Shown here piece by piece: positions 45,650-58,196 of a stretch of DNA of 64,000 bases (within the stretch, counting starts at the first letter, position 1; the number at the start of each line of letters is the position of its first letter). The DNA is from Tupaia tana (lineage: Eukaryota > Chordata > Mammalia > Scandentia > Tupaiidae): the NCBI GenBank assembly GCA_026018925.1, contig JAKSZU010000007.1:97613501-97677500 (forward strand). The letters are read 5' to 3'. The notes under the pieces are model-generated. The model was not told the origin of the DNA and searched no databases. It was given only the letters and a program-made list of their open reading frames with translations. The position numbers were made by a program, and so were the translations under genes.

Positions 45650-46730
45650 AATTTTTCCTTCATTTAAAAAATTATTTTATACATTCAATCACTATACATC
45701 ACTTAGTTTATAAAGTGTATTTCTCTAACATGCGTACACTTCACACCAATCCAGTTGAGAATATTATACACATTATCAATATTACATTTCTGTGTCCCAT
45801 AAATTTCTTGCCTCTCTTTTTCTCCTTAATTTCTTTCCTCATACTTTCACCCTCTTCCACCCTCTTCTCACACTGTCTTCAGTATCCCTAACCATTTTCC
45901 ATGCTTCTATGTCCTCTAATCTCTCAGTTTCCACCATAGAGTGCAGACAGTCCGTATATGTTTAGTGGAGACATATAATGCTCTCTTTCATAGCCTTGCT
46001 TGAGTCACTCAGCAATAAATCTTCCATATTCACCCACTTTCTATCAACTGCCAGGATCTTTTTATTTTTTTTTTTATGGCTGAATAGTATTTCATAGAGT
46101 ATATGTGCCACATATTTTCCATTCATTCATCTGTTCGTGGACATTTGGGTTGGTTCTATATCTTAGTAATTATGAATAATGCCACAATAAACATAGATGT
46201 ACATGCATTTTTCCAATTGAGCGTTCTTTTATCCTTTGGGTATATACCTAGGAGTAGAATTGCTTGATCATATGGCAGTTCTATTTGTAGATCTTTGAGG
46301 AACCTCCGTATTGTTTTCCATAGGGGCTGGACCAATTTACATACTCACCAATAATGTAGGAATGTTCCTCTTTCACCATAGCCCCACCAACACTTAACAT
46401 GTTTGTTTTCTTAATCTTAGCTATTCTGACTGGGGTTAGGTGGTATCACATTGTCGTTTTGACCTATATCTCCCTTATGATAACAGATGTTGAGGATTTT
46501 TTCATATGCTTTTTGGCTGTGTGTATGTCTTCCTTTGAGAGTTGTTTGTTCAGCTAATTTTCCCATTCTTTAATTGGGTTGATCATTTTTTTTTTTTTCA
46601 GATGAGCTGCTTGAGTTCCCTGTGTACTCTGGTTATCAGTCTCTTATCTGAGGCATAATTTACAAAAATATTCTATTCTGAGGGTTGTCAAATCACACTA
46701 ATTATTGTGTCTATGGTGCCAAATTAATAT
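45650..46730 (-). mobile_element. antisense L1 3' end, 5'-truncated
   Basis: It starts with the 3' UTR (polypyrimidine on the plus strand, 45790-45920) and passes CATTTGGGTTGGTTCTATAT and GGTATATACCTAGGAGTAGA. It ends at ORF2 text (AATATTCTATTCTGAGGGTT). The 3' part is closely related to the L1 at 32-39 kb. Confidence 0.8.
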
Positions 46731-47807
46731 AAGTCTGAGGGCATTTATATAAAAATTATTTAATGAAAATCTTCACTGAATTTTAGGGCAAATTAAAGTT
46801 TTAACCTCCCTCCCCCCAAATCAGAAAAAAATATGAAATACTTTTTGAATAATTTAAATCAATATTTTTCATCTACGTATTAGTAGTAGAAATGTGTGAA
46901 ATGAGTTACTATTTTAATGTGTACACTTTTTAAAAACTACTCAACATTTCTTCCTTAACTTGGTATTTGATCATTCAAAGCTAGAAACCTTTCTCAAAAA
47001 GTGATTAAAACAAAACAATATTAACCTATTTGATTTTCTTATTCATTACCTTAAGTGATTTTTTTTTCTCTTGCTTATTTAAAACTACTGTCATGGTAAA
47101 TTTAGTTTAAAATCCATGAGCTTGCTCAGAATGGCTCCTGTCCTTTGAAAATAATGAGGATTAATTCTATTATAGACATATTTACATGCTAATTGTAGAT
47201 GAAACTTTTGATACTATTCTAACGTTAATGCTCACCTATTACTTTAAATATTTTGAACCAAATAACTAAAGTGTTTTTGATGGTTTTTGTTGTTGTTAAG
47301 AGTTATGCTATTAGTTAAACAGCATAAGATTTTAATTTGTGAATACCTCTTTAATTTATTTGAGAATAAGTGAGGATTAAATTAATGCAAACCTTGAATA
47401 TTTTCTTAATTTATTACCTTAATTTTACCTATTAAAATAAATCAGTCAATAACTATTTTTATTTTAGCTTGTACATTTACCCAAATCATTACTTTTCCTT
47501 TGCTAATTTTCATTTGGTTTTTATAGTACTCAAGTCATTGCCTTATTGATTTTCCTATCCTCACCTTAAATTTGAATTAGGAAAGGAAGTAGAGGATACT
47601 TAGATTAAACTATTCACTTTTTATTGGCAAGTCTGCTTATTTACATACCCTAAAAAGTTAACCAAGGAGGAAGTTAAAATTGTTACATAACTTGGTAATT
47701 ACTTGTAAACTGTATTATCTGCACTCTCCTTGATATCCTTGTTAGAACAGAAGGATTATAGATGAGCATTTTTTATACAGTGAGAAAAAGTAGATTATTT
47801 CACATAT
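46731..47807. other. KIFAP3: intron 3, nothing recognised
   Basis: AT-rich intron sequence. Confidence 0.35.
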
Positions 47808-48048
47808 TTTTTTTCTTTGTAAGAGATATTTTTGCTATAGGGCGTGTGTGCTCATAAGAGAGACAGAAAGCGAAAAATTATCCCTCAGAGTGGTAGCCAC
47901 ACCACAATCTTTTCTCCTCCATTCTCCTCTTGGGATTTTGGGTACACACGCACACAAGCCCAGCATGGGTTCCAAATTGCCAGGTCCAGGACTCAAATCA
48001 CGGTCTACTACATGGGGTCCAGTGACATAACTATTAGGCCATCTGCTA
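47808..48048 (-). mobile_element. SINE-A long, older
   Basis: From AAGAGATATTTTTGCTATAG to GCCATCTGCTATTCTC, with the last head bases mutated. Confidence 0.87.
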
Positions 48049-48122
48049 TTCTCAACTCTTTACTTTAAATATTCCCATTTAACTAGAATTAAACTCAGCT
48101 TCTGAAAATAAAAATTGCCCAG

Positions 48123-48406
48123 GGACCAGCAGTTAGCGTAATGGCTATGTCGCTGGACTCCCACGTAGTCGACCGCGGTTCGAGTCCCGGACCCGGCGGC
48201 TTAAACTCACGCCGGGCGCGTGTGCGTGCGTGCCCAGGATCCCGAGAGGAGAATGGAGGAGAAGGGATTGCGGCGTGGCCATCCCCCCTGGGGGGTGATT
48301 TCCTGCTTTCTATCTTTCTGTCTCTCTCTGTCTGTCTGGCGAGCGCACGCGCCCTATAGCAAAAACCTCTCCAAAAATAAAAAATAAAAAAAAAAATAAA
48401 TAAAAA
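48123..48406 (+). mobile_element. SINE-A long, best-preserved copy, 66 bp upstream of exon 4
   Basis: This copy defines the family: a tRNA-like head GGGACCAGCAG, a perfect A box TAGCGTAATGG (48134-48144) and a perfect B box GGTTCGAGTCC (48177-48187). Then comes a CpG-rich body with a TCCCCCCTGGGGGG hairpin, a CT-rich stretch, GAGCGCACGCGCCCTATAGC and an A/T tail. The TSD AATAAAAATTGCCCAG is at 48107-48122 and 48407-48422. With both Pol III boxes intact it could be a source copy. Insertion depends on L1 enzymes. Confidence 0.97.
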
Positions 48407-48472
48407 AATAAAAATTGCCCAGAAACCTAAAAAACTGAATTCTCCTCATTAAAAAAATTTTTTTTTTGACAG

Positions 48473-48528
48473 AAAAAAAAGAAAAATCAAACAAGCCTAA
48501 AGACCCACCTCCTTTTGAAGGAATGGAG
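48473..48528 (+). CDS. KIFAP3: KIFAP3 coding exon 4 (56 nt, codons 107-125)
   Basis: This small exon lies between TTTTTTTTTTGACAG and a GTAAGA donor. It encodes the lysine-rich, charged stretch KKEKSNKPKDPPPFEGME. Its length is not a multiple of three, so skipping would shift the frame. It begins with eight A residues directly after the acceptor AG. A young + strand SINE ends 66 bp upstream and a young - strand SINE begins about 100 bp downstream, so the exon sits in the loop of a potential intronic hairpin. Residue 113 is Asn, where I recall Ser in human. Confidence 0.95.
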
Positions 48529-48627
48529 GTAAGATTGCATGTGTTCTAATATAGTAAAGGACTGACTAGAAGGTGATGCCTTTACCACCAATAATGTAAT
48601 TACATTAATCAGATGTGGAATTTTTTT

Positions 48628-48878
48628 TTTTTGGAGAAGTTTTTGCTATAGGGCGCGTGTGCTCAACAGACAGAGAGAGAGAGATAGGAAGCGAGAAATC
48701 ACCCCCCAGGGGGGATGGTCACGCCGCAATCCCTTCTCCTCCATTCTCCTCTCGGGATCTTGGGCACGCACGCACATGTGCCCGGCGTGAGTTTTAAGCC
48801 ACCGGGTCCGGGACGCGAACCGCAGTCGACTACATGGGAGTCCAGCGACATAGCCATTACGCTAGCTGCTGGTTCCCT
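48628..48878 (-). mobile_element. SINE-A long, young, about 100 bp downstream of exon 4
   Basis: The TSD AGATGTGGAATTTTTTT begins at 48611 and 48879. It is opposite in orientation to the copy just upstream of exon 4 and should pair with it in the pre-mRNA. Confidence 0.96.
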
Positions 48879-48896
48879 AGATGTGGAATTTTTTTA

Positions 48897-49526
<630 letters not shown>

Positions 49527-49621
49527 TAAGTTATTTAATTACAGAAATAAGTTTATTTATACCAAATCTAAGAATGTATTTATTTTCTAGTTATTTATTA
49601 TCTACCTTATAATTCAAGTTT

Positions 49622-49846
49622 TTTTTAATTGCCAGAGGCCACATGTGCTTGCCAACAGAGAAAATACCCCCTATTGAGGTGTGGTCATGCTACGGTCCCT
49701 TCTCCATTTTTTCCATTATATCAGGATTTGGCATATGCTGATACATACACTTGGCATGCTTTTCAAGCCACCAGGGCCAGGGTTCAAAACACAGTTGGCC
49801 ATGTGAGATCTGGCACCCTTAACTACTAGGCTATAGGGCCATCCCC
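49622..49846 (-). mobile_element. old SINE-A-like element
   Basis: GCCACCAGGGCCAGG and CACAGTTGGCCATGTGAGAT are recognisable. TTCAAGTTTTTTT and TTCAAATTTCTT flank it. Confidence 0.7.
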
Positions 49847-50183
49847 TTCTTATTCAAATTTCTTAACATGGGAGCATAGCATTTAAATATTCACTGGAAT
49901 TCACAAAGTATATATTTTTTCATTATTTTAATTTTTAAAATTAAAATAATTGTACATATTCGTGAGGTTCAATGTGGTGTTTTGATACTTTTATACATTG
50001 TACAATGATCAAATCAGAGTAGTTAATGCATACATCAGTTGTATCACTTCTTTGAGGTGAGAACATTTAAAACCGTCTTTTCTAGATATTTTAAAATATA
50101 CTTAAATTATTGTTAACTGTAGTTACCCTACTATGCTATAGAGCACTAGAACTTACATCTCCTATCTAATTGGAACTTTGTAC

Positions 50184-50392
50184 TTTTTTCTTGAGAGACA
50201 GAGATAGAGAGACAAAAAGCCGTAAGTCACCACACAGGGGGATTGGCCATGCTGCAGTCCCTTCTCTATTCTTCTCTCATGATTTTGGGTACTCGCCTGG
50301 CATAAGTTTTAAGTCGCCGGGTTCAGGACTCGAATTGTGGTCGACTACATGAGAGTCCAGCAACATAACCATTATGCCATCTGCTGGTCCCA
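50184..50392 (-). mobile_element. SINE-A long, tail side shortened
   Basis: It begins at TTTTTTCTTGAGAGACAGAG without the usual GCTATAGGGCGC part and ends CATCTGCTGGTCCC. Confidence 0.85.
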
Positions 50393-51011
50393 GCACCTTG
50401 TACATTTTGACCAGCTTCTTTCCATCTTCCCTTTCTCTTTTCCCACCATTGTCTCTGGTAACCACTTTTTCAACCCCTCTACTTAAATTAGGTCAACTTT
50501 TGTAGAGTCTACATATGGAGGAGATCATACAGTATTTTTTTTCTTATGTTTGATTTATTTTTCTTAGCATAGTATCTTCCTTGCTCATTCATGTACCTTT
50601 ATTGATAGGATTTCATTCTTTTTTATGGCTGAATAATATTCTATTATGTATCCATACCACATTATCCATTGTTGGAAATTTAAGTTGATTCCAAATTTTA
50701 ACTATTGTGAGTAGTGTTGCACTGAACATGAGAGTGCAGTTATCTCTTCAACATTCTGATTTCATTTCCTTTGGATATGTACCCAGAAGTAGGATTGCTG
50801 ATCATATGGTAGTTCTGTTTTTAATTTTTTGTTAAACCTCTCTATTGTTTTCCATAATGGCTATCCTAATTTTCCTAATTTACATCCCCACCGATAGTGT
50901 GCTAAGGATTCTCTTTTCTTAATATCTTTTCAACATTTGTCTTTTATCTTTTTGTTAATAGCCATTCTAACTGGAGTGAGTTCATAGCTCACTGTGTTGT
51001 TTCTTTGTTTG

Positions 51012-51266
51012 CTTGTTTTGTTTTGTTTTTGAGAGATTTTTGCTATAGGATGCATGTGCTCACTGGAGAGAGAGAGACAGACAGAAAGTGAGAAATCACC
51101 CCTTGAGGGGATGGCCATGCTACAATTCCATCTCCATTCCCTTCTCAGGATTTTGGGCACACATGCACACCTGGCATGAGTTTCATGCCACTGGGTCTGG
51201 GACTCGTACCACCGTCAACTATGTGGGACTCCAGTGCCTTAACTGCTATACTACCTGATGGCCCCT
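51012..51266 (-). mobile_element. SINE-A long, older
   Basis: From GTTTTTGAGAGATTTTTGC to CTACCTGATGGCCCC. Confidence 0.87.
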
Positions 51267-51371
51267 CATTGTGGTTTTCATATACATATCCCTGATGATG
51301 ATCATTGTTGAACATTTTTTCATGTAACTGTTGGCCATTTGTTTCTTTTAAGAAATGTTTATTAACATGTT

Positions 51372-51455
51372 TTGTCTTTTTTTAAAAAGAATTAAACTTT
51401 ATTTATTTATTTTAATTTGCCCAAAGGGAGAGAGAGGGAGGGAGGGGAGAAGGGG

Positions 51456-51487
<32 letters not shown>

Positions 51488-51571
51488 GCACAAACTTCCA
51501 GGTCTGGGACTCGAACCACAGTCAGCCATGTGGGAGTTCAGCGCCCTTAACCACTGTGCCACCTGCTGTCC
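51372..51571 (-). mobile_element. SINE-A short form
   Basis: TTTATTTATTTATTTTAATT tail, an expanded GA array (51428-51482), then CCAGGTCTGGGACTCG and CCACCTGCTGTCCC. Confidence 0.88.
51428..51482. repeat. (GA)n microsatellite in a SINE
   Basis: Interrupted GA/GGGA tract formed from the CT-rich part of the short SINE. Confidence 0.9.
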
Positions 51572-51661
51572 CTTTTTGTCCATTTTAAAATAGGGATATT
51601 TATTTTCTTACTATTGGGTTCTTTAGATTCCTTATATATTTTGTTTTTGTATATGTGTGGT

Positions 51662-51905
51662 TTTTGTGTGTTTGGTTTATTTTGCTATAATGTGCATGCA
51701 GTTGCCAGAAAGAGATGAGGAGGGGAGTGAGAAGTCAACTTCCAGGGAAGCGACCACATGGCAGTCTTCACCCCCATTCTCCTCTTGGAATTTGGTCATG
51801 CATGCAGATAGGAGTGCATACTTTTCAGGCCTCTGGGTTTGGGACTTGAACCAGGAAGTCAGCCATATTACATCAAGCCACTAACTACCACACCATTGGC
51901 TGACC
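51662..51905 (-). mobile_element. SINE-A, old
   Basis: CCATTCTCCTCTTGGAATTT and GGGTTTGGGACTTGAACC mark it; the head end is decayed. Confidence 0.75.
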
Positions 51906-52136
51906 CACGTTACTTATATTTTTTGGATATTAACTCTTTGTCAAATGTATAGGTTGCAATTTTTTTTTCCCATTCTGTAGTTGCCTCTGCATTTTGTTGA
52001 TTGTTTCCTTTGCTGTGCAAAAACTTTTTAGTTCAATATAATCCCACTTGTCTATTTTTGCTTTTGTTGCCTGAATTTTTTAATTCTTTTTGGAAAAAAA
52101 GCTTGCCCAGACTAGTGTCATAAAACCTTTCTCTTG

Positions 52137-52293
52137 GGGCCAGCAGGTGGTATGGTGGTTAAGATGCTGCTGACTGGCTTAAGTCTCAGACCTGGCAGCT
52201 TATTTGGTCACTTTCCCCCTCTCTCTTTCTCTGTCTCTCTCTAGTGAGCATATGCCCCCCATAGTAAATTTAATAATAAATAATTTTTTAAAA
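52137..52293 (+). mobile_element. SINE-A short form
   Basis: Head GGGGCCAGCAGGTGGTATGG and tail TAGTAAATTTAATAATAAAT, flanked by AAACCTTTCTCTT / AAACCTTTCTCCT. Confidence 0.9.
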
Positions 52294-53507
52294 AACCTTT
52301 CTCCTATGTTTTCTTCTACTAGATTAATTAGTAATAGTTTGGGATTTTAGATTTAGGTCTTTAGTTCATGTCAAGTTGATTTTTATATAGTAAGGAGTCT
52401 AGTCTCATTCTTCTGTGTATGGATATCCTATTTTCTCAGCACTGTTTTTTTAGAGAGAGTTTTGTTTACCCAGTACATGTTGTTAGTATCTTTGTTGAAA
52501 ATCAGTTGACTATAGATGCATTTATTTCTGGGTTCTCTGTTTTGTTCCATTGGTCTGTGTGTCTTCTTTAATGCTCGTACTGTGCTGTTTTGGTTACTCT
52601 AGGTTTGTGGTATATTTTGATATCAGAGTGATACTGTCAGCTTTGTTCTTTTTACTCAAGATTACTTTAGTTACTTGTCATCTTTTGTGGTTCCATATAA
52701 ATACAGGATTTTTTCCCTATTTCTATGAAGAATTCCATTGGTATTTTGATAGGGATTACATTGTATATTTAAATTGCTTTGAGTAGTATCAATATCTTAA
52801 TAATAATATCAATAAATACCAATTTATAAACACTGGATATCTTTCCATCTGTTTGTGTTCTCTTCAACTTCTTTCATCAGTGTTTTATAGTTTTGATGCA
52901 GAGATACTTTACTTCCCAAAATTTATTCCTAGGTTTTTATTTTTTCTTTGTTTTTAGGTTTTTGTTTGTTTGTTTGTTTTGCTATTATAAATAGGATTGC
53001 CGTCTGGATTTCTTTTTCAGATAGTTTGTTATTGGTGTATGGAAACGCAACTGATTTTTTAATTTTGATTTTGTGTCCTGCAACTTTGCTGAATTAGTTA
53101 CTAGTTTTAACAGTTTTTGGTGATCTCTAGGATCATCTGTATATAGGATCATGCTGACTACTAAAAAGGATAATTTGATTTCCTCCTTTCCAATTTGGAT
53201 GCCTTTTAGGTTTTTGTTACATAATTGCAATGCTATGTTGAATAGAAGTGATGAAAATGATCATCCTGATCTTTCCAGATCTTTGATGATAAACTTTCAT
53301 TGTTTTTCCCTAATTCAGTAGATGTTAACGATGGGTTTATCATATAGGGCCTTCATTGTGTTGGGGCACATTTTTTCTTTGCCTGATTGATTGAAAAATT
53401 TTAGTATGAATGGATGCTGAAATTTTTCTTATGCATATTCTGCATCAATTGTGATTATAATATGGTTTTTGTCCTTTATGTTAATATGATGTATCATATA
53501 CATTTAT

Positions 53508-53745
53508 TTATTTGCTTATTTTTAATTGCCTGAGGGCACATACATTTGCCTACAAGAGAGGGAGAGAAAGGACCCTTCATTGGGGCATGGTCATGCCTCA
53601 ACCCCGTCTCTTTGCTTTCTTCATTTTGTTGGAATTTGGGGCATGCACACCCATACACTTGGCATATTTTTCAAGCCACCAGTACTAGGTTTCGTCAGCC
53701 ATGTAGTATCTGGCTCCCTGAACCCCTAGGCTGTGGGGCTGGCCT
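53508..53745 (-). mobile_element. old SINE-A-like element
   Basis: TTAATTGCCTGAGGGCACAT ... CTGTGGGGCTGGCC, related to the copy at 49622. Confidence 0.7.
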
Positions 53746-54035
53746 GTATCACATTTATTAATTTGTATATGTTGAACCATTTTTAAATCTCTGGGATGGA
53801 TCCCACTGATAACAATTAATGATCTTGTTAATGTGTTGTTGAATTCAGTCTGCTACTATTTTGTTGAGAATTTTTGCATCTATGTTCATCAGGGATATTG
53901 GCCTATAGTTTTCTTTTGTTATGTCCTTGTCTGGATTATATCAAGGTAATGCTGACCTTAGAGAATAAATTTAAACATATTCTCTCCTTTTTCAATTTTC
54001 TGGAATTGTTTGAGAAAAATTAGGTCTTTAATTTT

Positions 54036-54280
54036 TTTTTTTTCATAACAGAGTCCGTGCACACACATGAGAGAGAAAGGGATACAGAAAGACAAATACT
54101 CTCCACAGGGTCTGGTCATAGTATGATCTCTTTTCTCTAGTCCTCCAGCCCATTGGATCTTGAGCATTCACATGCATGTCTGACATGTTTCAGGCTGACT
54201 GGGAAAGGAATTTTAACCACCGTCACCATGTGGGATCCAGTTTCTCTTGAGCAGTATATTATCACTGCCACAGAGATGGC
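54036..54280 (-). mobile_element. SINE-B
   Basis: TCCACAGGGTCTGGTCATAG and a head complement ATTATCACTGCCACAGAG, next to L1 RT text. Confidence 0.7.
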
Positions 54281-54663
54281 ATTCTGTTCTTTAAATATCT
54301 GATAGAATTTGGCAGAGAAACCATCATATCTTGGGCTTTTCTTTTTTGGGAGATACTTTACTATTGATTTAATTTCCTCACTCTTTATTGGTTTGTTCAG
54401 ATTTTGTTTCTTCATAATTTAGTCTTGGTAGGTTATATGTGTCTAGGAATTTATTCATTTCTTCTAGATTAGCTAATTCATTGTGTAATTGTTTGTATAA
54501 TACTCTCTTATGATCTTTTGTATTTCTGTGGAATCAATGGTAATGTCTTCTTTTCCATTTGTGGTTTTATGTATTTGAGTTTGTTTGTTTTTTTCCTTTA
54601 TTCTAGGTAAAGGTTTGTCAATTTCATCTTTTCCAAAAACTGGCTTTTAATTTCACTGACTTT

Positions 54664-54672
54664 TTTTTTTTT

Positions 54673-54712
<40 letters not shown>

Positions 54713-54913
54713 TAAAGGTTACGTGTACTTGCCAGAGAGAAATAGAGAGAGAGGGAAAGAGAAAAAGCACCCCCTAGGTGGGATACCCACACCACAGTCC
54801 CTTATTCTCTACTCTCCTCAGGATTTGGGGCACACATGCTCACATGTCACCAGGTCCTGATTGGAACCATATAATTAGGGATCCAGCTGTCTTAACCACC
54901 ACACTGGCTCATC
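54664..54913 (-). mobile_element. SINE-A long with (GT)n
   Basis: TCACTGACTTTTT on both sides is the TSD. A GT array (54679-54712) sits between the T-run and the body. Confidence 0.88.
54679..54712. repeat. (GT)n microsatellite
   Basis: About sixteen units inside the SINE tail. Confidence 0.95.
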
Positions 54914-55175
54914 ACTGACTTTTTGTTTTGTTTTCATAGAGTGTATTTTGTTTATTTTTGCTCTGATATTTATTATTTCCTTTCTTTTACTAACTTTGTG
55001 TTAAATGCTTGTTTTTCTTGCTCCTTGAAGTGTGAAGTTAGGCTTTTTATTAGAAATCTTTCTTCCTTTTAGATATATGTGTTTATTGCTGTGAACTTTC
55101 CTGTAAGAACTGCTTTTGCAATATCTTACAGGCTTGGTATGTTTCAAGAAATTTTTAAATTTCCCTTTTAATTTC

Positions 55176-55457
55176 CTTTTTTTTTTTTTTGGGGGGGGGG
55201 GGGGGGAGAGGTTTTTCTTGCTACAGGGCGCATGCGCTCACCAGACAGACAGAGAAAGACAGAGAGACAAGAAGCAAGAAATCACCTCCCCGGGGGGATG
55301 GCCACGCCGCAATCCCTTCTCCTCCATTCTTCTCTCGGGATCTTGGGAACGCACGCACATGCGCCTGGCATGAGTTTAAGCCACCGGGTCCGGGACTTGA
55401 ACTGCGGTCTACTACGTGGGAGTCCAGCAATATAGCCATTACGCTAACTGCTGGTCC
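55176..55457 (-). mobile_element. SINE-A long, young, 12-bp TSD, G-run
   Basis: CCTTTTAATTTC at 55164-55175 and 55459-55470. A G-run of about 16 (55191-55206) joins the T-tail to GAGAGG. Confidence 0.95.
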
Positions 55458-55838
55458 CCCTTTTAATTTCTTCATTAACCCATTGATTATCCAGAATCAT
55501 GTTTGATTTTCATTGATTTGTCAAATTTTCGAAGTTTTTCCCGTTTCCTTTTTCCAGTTTTTCCTGTTTTTAGTGTTATGCCATAGTGGTCAGGAAAGAT
55601 AATTGATATGATCTCTGTCTTGAGTTTGTTAAAACTTATCTTGTGGCTTTACATGATCTATGCTGGAGAATGTTGCATGTACGGCTGAGAAGAATATGTA
55701 TTCTACAGCAGTTGGATGGAATGTTCAATAAACCCATTTGGTCTATGGTGCAATTTAATTCTGACATTTCTTTGTTGGCTTTTCTGTCTGGATGATCTGT
55801 TTGTTGCTAAAAGTGGGGTATTGCAGTCCCCAGTTATT

Positions 55839-55907
55839 CACTTGTCAGATATGCCATGATACATTTTTCTGTGCAAAAATGCATCACAACTTTTCCAATG
55901 ACCGAAT
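55839..55907. mobile_element. mariner-like MITE, copy 5
   Basis: CACTTGTCAGATATGCCATGA pairs with CATCACAACTTTTCCAATGA. The internal TTTTTCTGTGCAAAAATG matches copies 1 and 2. Confidence 0.7.
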
Positions 55908-56481
55908 ATTAAAATATTGCAGGCTGTTTCTCTCTTTTGACCTAATAACATTTTTTAAATAGTTTCAGGTATTCTGATACTGGTTGTATATATATTTACA
56001 ATTGTTAAATCCTCTTAACTAATACTTACTTTTTTTCATTATATAGGGATGTTCTTTGTCTCTGTTTACTGCTTTTTTCTTAAAGTCTATTTTATCTTAT
56101 ACATTTTGGTTTCCATTTGTATGGAATATCTTTTTCTATCACTTCACTTGGAATCTACACGTGTTCTTTAAGGAAGGGAATCTCTTGTAGGCAGCAAAGA
56201 ACTAGGTCTTATTTATTCAGCAACTTTATGTTGCTTACTTGGAAAATTTAATCCATTTATATTGGTAATTATTATTGATAAGTAAGGACTAATTCTTGAT
56301 GATATGTTAATTGTTTTCAGATTGTTTTGTAGACGCTTTGTTACTTTCTTCCTCTCTTGTTTATCCTTGTGGTTTTGTGACTTTCTGTGGTACTAAGCTT
56401 TGATTATTTTCTGATTTGTATATCTACTATTTCTTTTTTTGTGGTTACCATGGAACCTGACATAAAGAATTTTGTCGTTTT

Positions 56482-56740
56482 GGGACCAGCAGTTAGCGTA
56501 ATGGCTACGTCGCTGGACTCCCATGTAGCTAACCACGGTTCGAGTCCTGGACCCGGTGGCTTAAACTCACACTGGGCACATGTGCGTGTGTGCCCAAGAT
56601 CCTGAGAGGAGAATGGAGGAGAAAGGATTGCCGCGTGGCCATCCCCCACGGGGGATGATTTCTCACTTTCTATTTCACTCTCTCTGTCTTTCTGGCAAGT
56701 GCATGCGCCCTATAGCGAAAACCTCTCAAAAAAAAAAAAA
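56482..56740 (+). mobile_element. SINE-A long, 17-bp TSD
   Basis: AAAGAATTTTGTCGTTT at 56464 and AAAGAATTTTGTAGTTT at 56741 flank it. Both Pol III boxes match consensus (TAGCGTAATGG, GGTTCGAGTCC). Confidence 0.95.
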
Positions 56741-57342
56741 AAAGAATTTTGTAGTTTTAAATAGACCATTTTATGCTGATAACGACTAAACTTTGGTGGC
56801 ATAAAAATACACAGACTTCTTACCCTGCCCCCACAGTTTATATTTTTGTTGCCTTACGTCTTTGTATATTGTGTATTTTTTACCCACTTATTACAGCTGT
56901 TTTATTGATCATTTTGACTTTTTACCTTCATACTGGGTGTTGGAAAGATTTACAAAGCACCATTACAGTAAGAGCATTCTAAGTTTTCTTGTGAATTTAT
57001 CTCTACTGGTGGATTTACAAACCACTGAATTTAAACAAGGAAAATCAAGCATTAATGGTTCTACATTATTTGTTTCTTATACTCTGAGATACTAGAATAT
57101 ACAATCAAACATTTGTACAAGTATGTATATAATGTTGTCATTAAAATTAGGGTCTTAATAAAATCATTAGTTTATTCTCAGTAGCTCAGCAAAAGCTGAT
57201 ATTCTTCATAATTTTATTGAAATTGAATTTGACAGAAGATGCTTGCTTTTATTTTACTACAAGTGCTTACTAGTAAAGAAAGAGGAGATTTAATCTTAAA
57301 ATCTTTATCTCAGTGATACCACTATAGAATTATTTAAAATGT

Positions 57343-57602
57343 GGGGACCAGCAAATGGTGTAATGGTTATATCACTGGACTCCCATGTAGTGGACCGCAG
57401 TTTGAATCCTGGATTCAGTGGCTTAAACTCAGACCAGGTGCATGTGCGTACGTGCCCAAGATCCCGAGAGGAGAATGGAGGAGAAGGGATTACAGCATGG
57501 CCATCCCCCCCGGGGGTGATTTCTCGCTTTCTGTTTCTCTAACTCTCTCTGTCGTTCTGGCAATTGCATGCGCCCTATTTCAAAAAACTCAAAATAAAAA
57601 AG
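57343..57602 (+). mobile_element. SINE-A long, moderately diverged
   Basis: AGAATTATTTAAAATG at 57326 and 57603 is the TSD. The A box is TGGTGTAATGG. Confidence 0.94.
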
Positions 57603-58019
57603 AGAATTATTTAAAATGCATAGTTTTCTGATTATAGTTTTATTAAGAGTAAAATTTGAAAGATGTCCTTATGTGAGCTGTATCACATGAGAAAGAATAT
57701 CTTTTCTCTGCTGTTAAATTGCTCGTATGGAGGTTAGGTGAGGTATACCAGTAGCTTGTAGCTTGGGACTTAAATCCAGAAATCTGTATGGAAAGCCTTA
57801 GGATAATACCAACTAGGAAATTTGTACAATTTAAGCATTTTAAAAACTACTCAACTGTATTAATACATTCTTTTAAAAGAATTAGACTATTACTAATAAA
57901 ATTTTCTTTGATCATTACCCTATAATCTATCATCAGTTTGAAGTCCATTCTTCTAGAACTTTTTCATATTTTTATATTTATGTGTGTAGAGGTTTTTTTC
58001 CCCTATTTAAACATAGGGT

Positions 58020-58196
58020 ATGGCATGTATGCGTGCGTGCCCAAGCTCTCTAGAGGAGAATGAAGGAGAAGGGATTGCCGCATGGCCATCCCACCTGGGG
58101 GGTGATTTCTCACTTTCTATCTCTCTGTCTGTCTCTGTCTTTCTGGCGAGCACACGCGCCCTATAGCAAAAACCTCTCCAAAAAAAAAAAAAAAAA
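58020..58196 (+). mobile_element. 5'-truncated SINE-A
   Basis: It starts inside the body (GCATGTATGCGTGCGTGCCC), so the tRNA-like head is missing. It still has an A-tail and flanks AAACATAGGGTAT / AAAATAGGGTATT, showing truncation during insertion. Confidence 0.92.

Larger units (their letters stand above)
49905..57050 (-). mobile_element. long old antisense L1, heavily interrupted
   Basis: 3' UTR text opens it (AATTGTACATATTCGTGAGG and GTTGTATCACTTC, 49950-50060). The 3' end of ORF2 follows (GGATATGTACCCAGAAGTAG about 50775), then the RT region near 53000-53280 on the minus strand (KGIQIGKEEIKLSFL, with a mutated catalytic motif near LYTDD). EN/ORF1-side text reaches about 57000. Some ten SINEs and a MITE lie inside. 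It is far more decayed than the L1 at 32 kb. Confidence 0.75.

Noticed and set aside
48123-48200. A tRNA gene
   Set aside because: The A and B boxes are tRNA-like, but the acceptor stem does not close and the sequence continues into a SINE body with A-tail and TSD.
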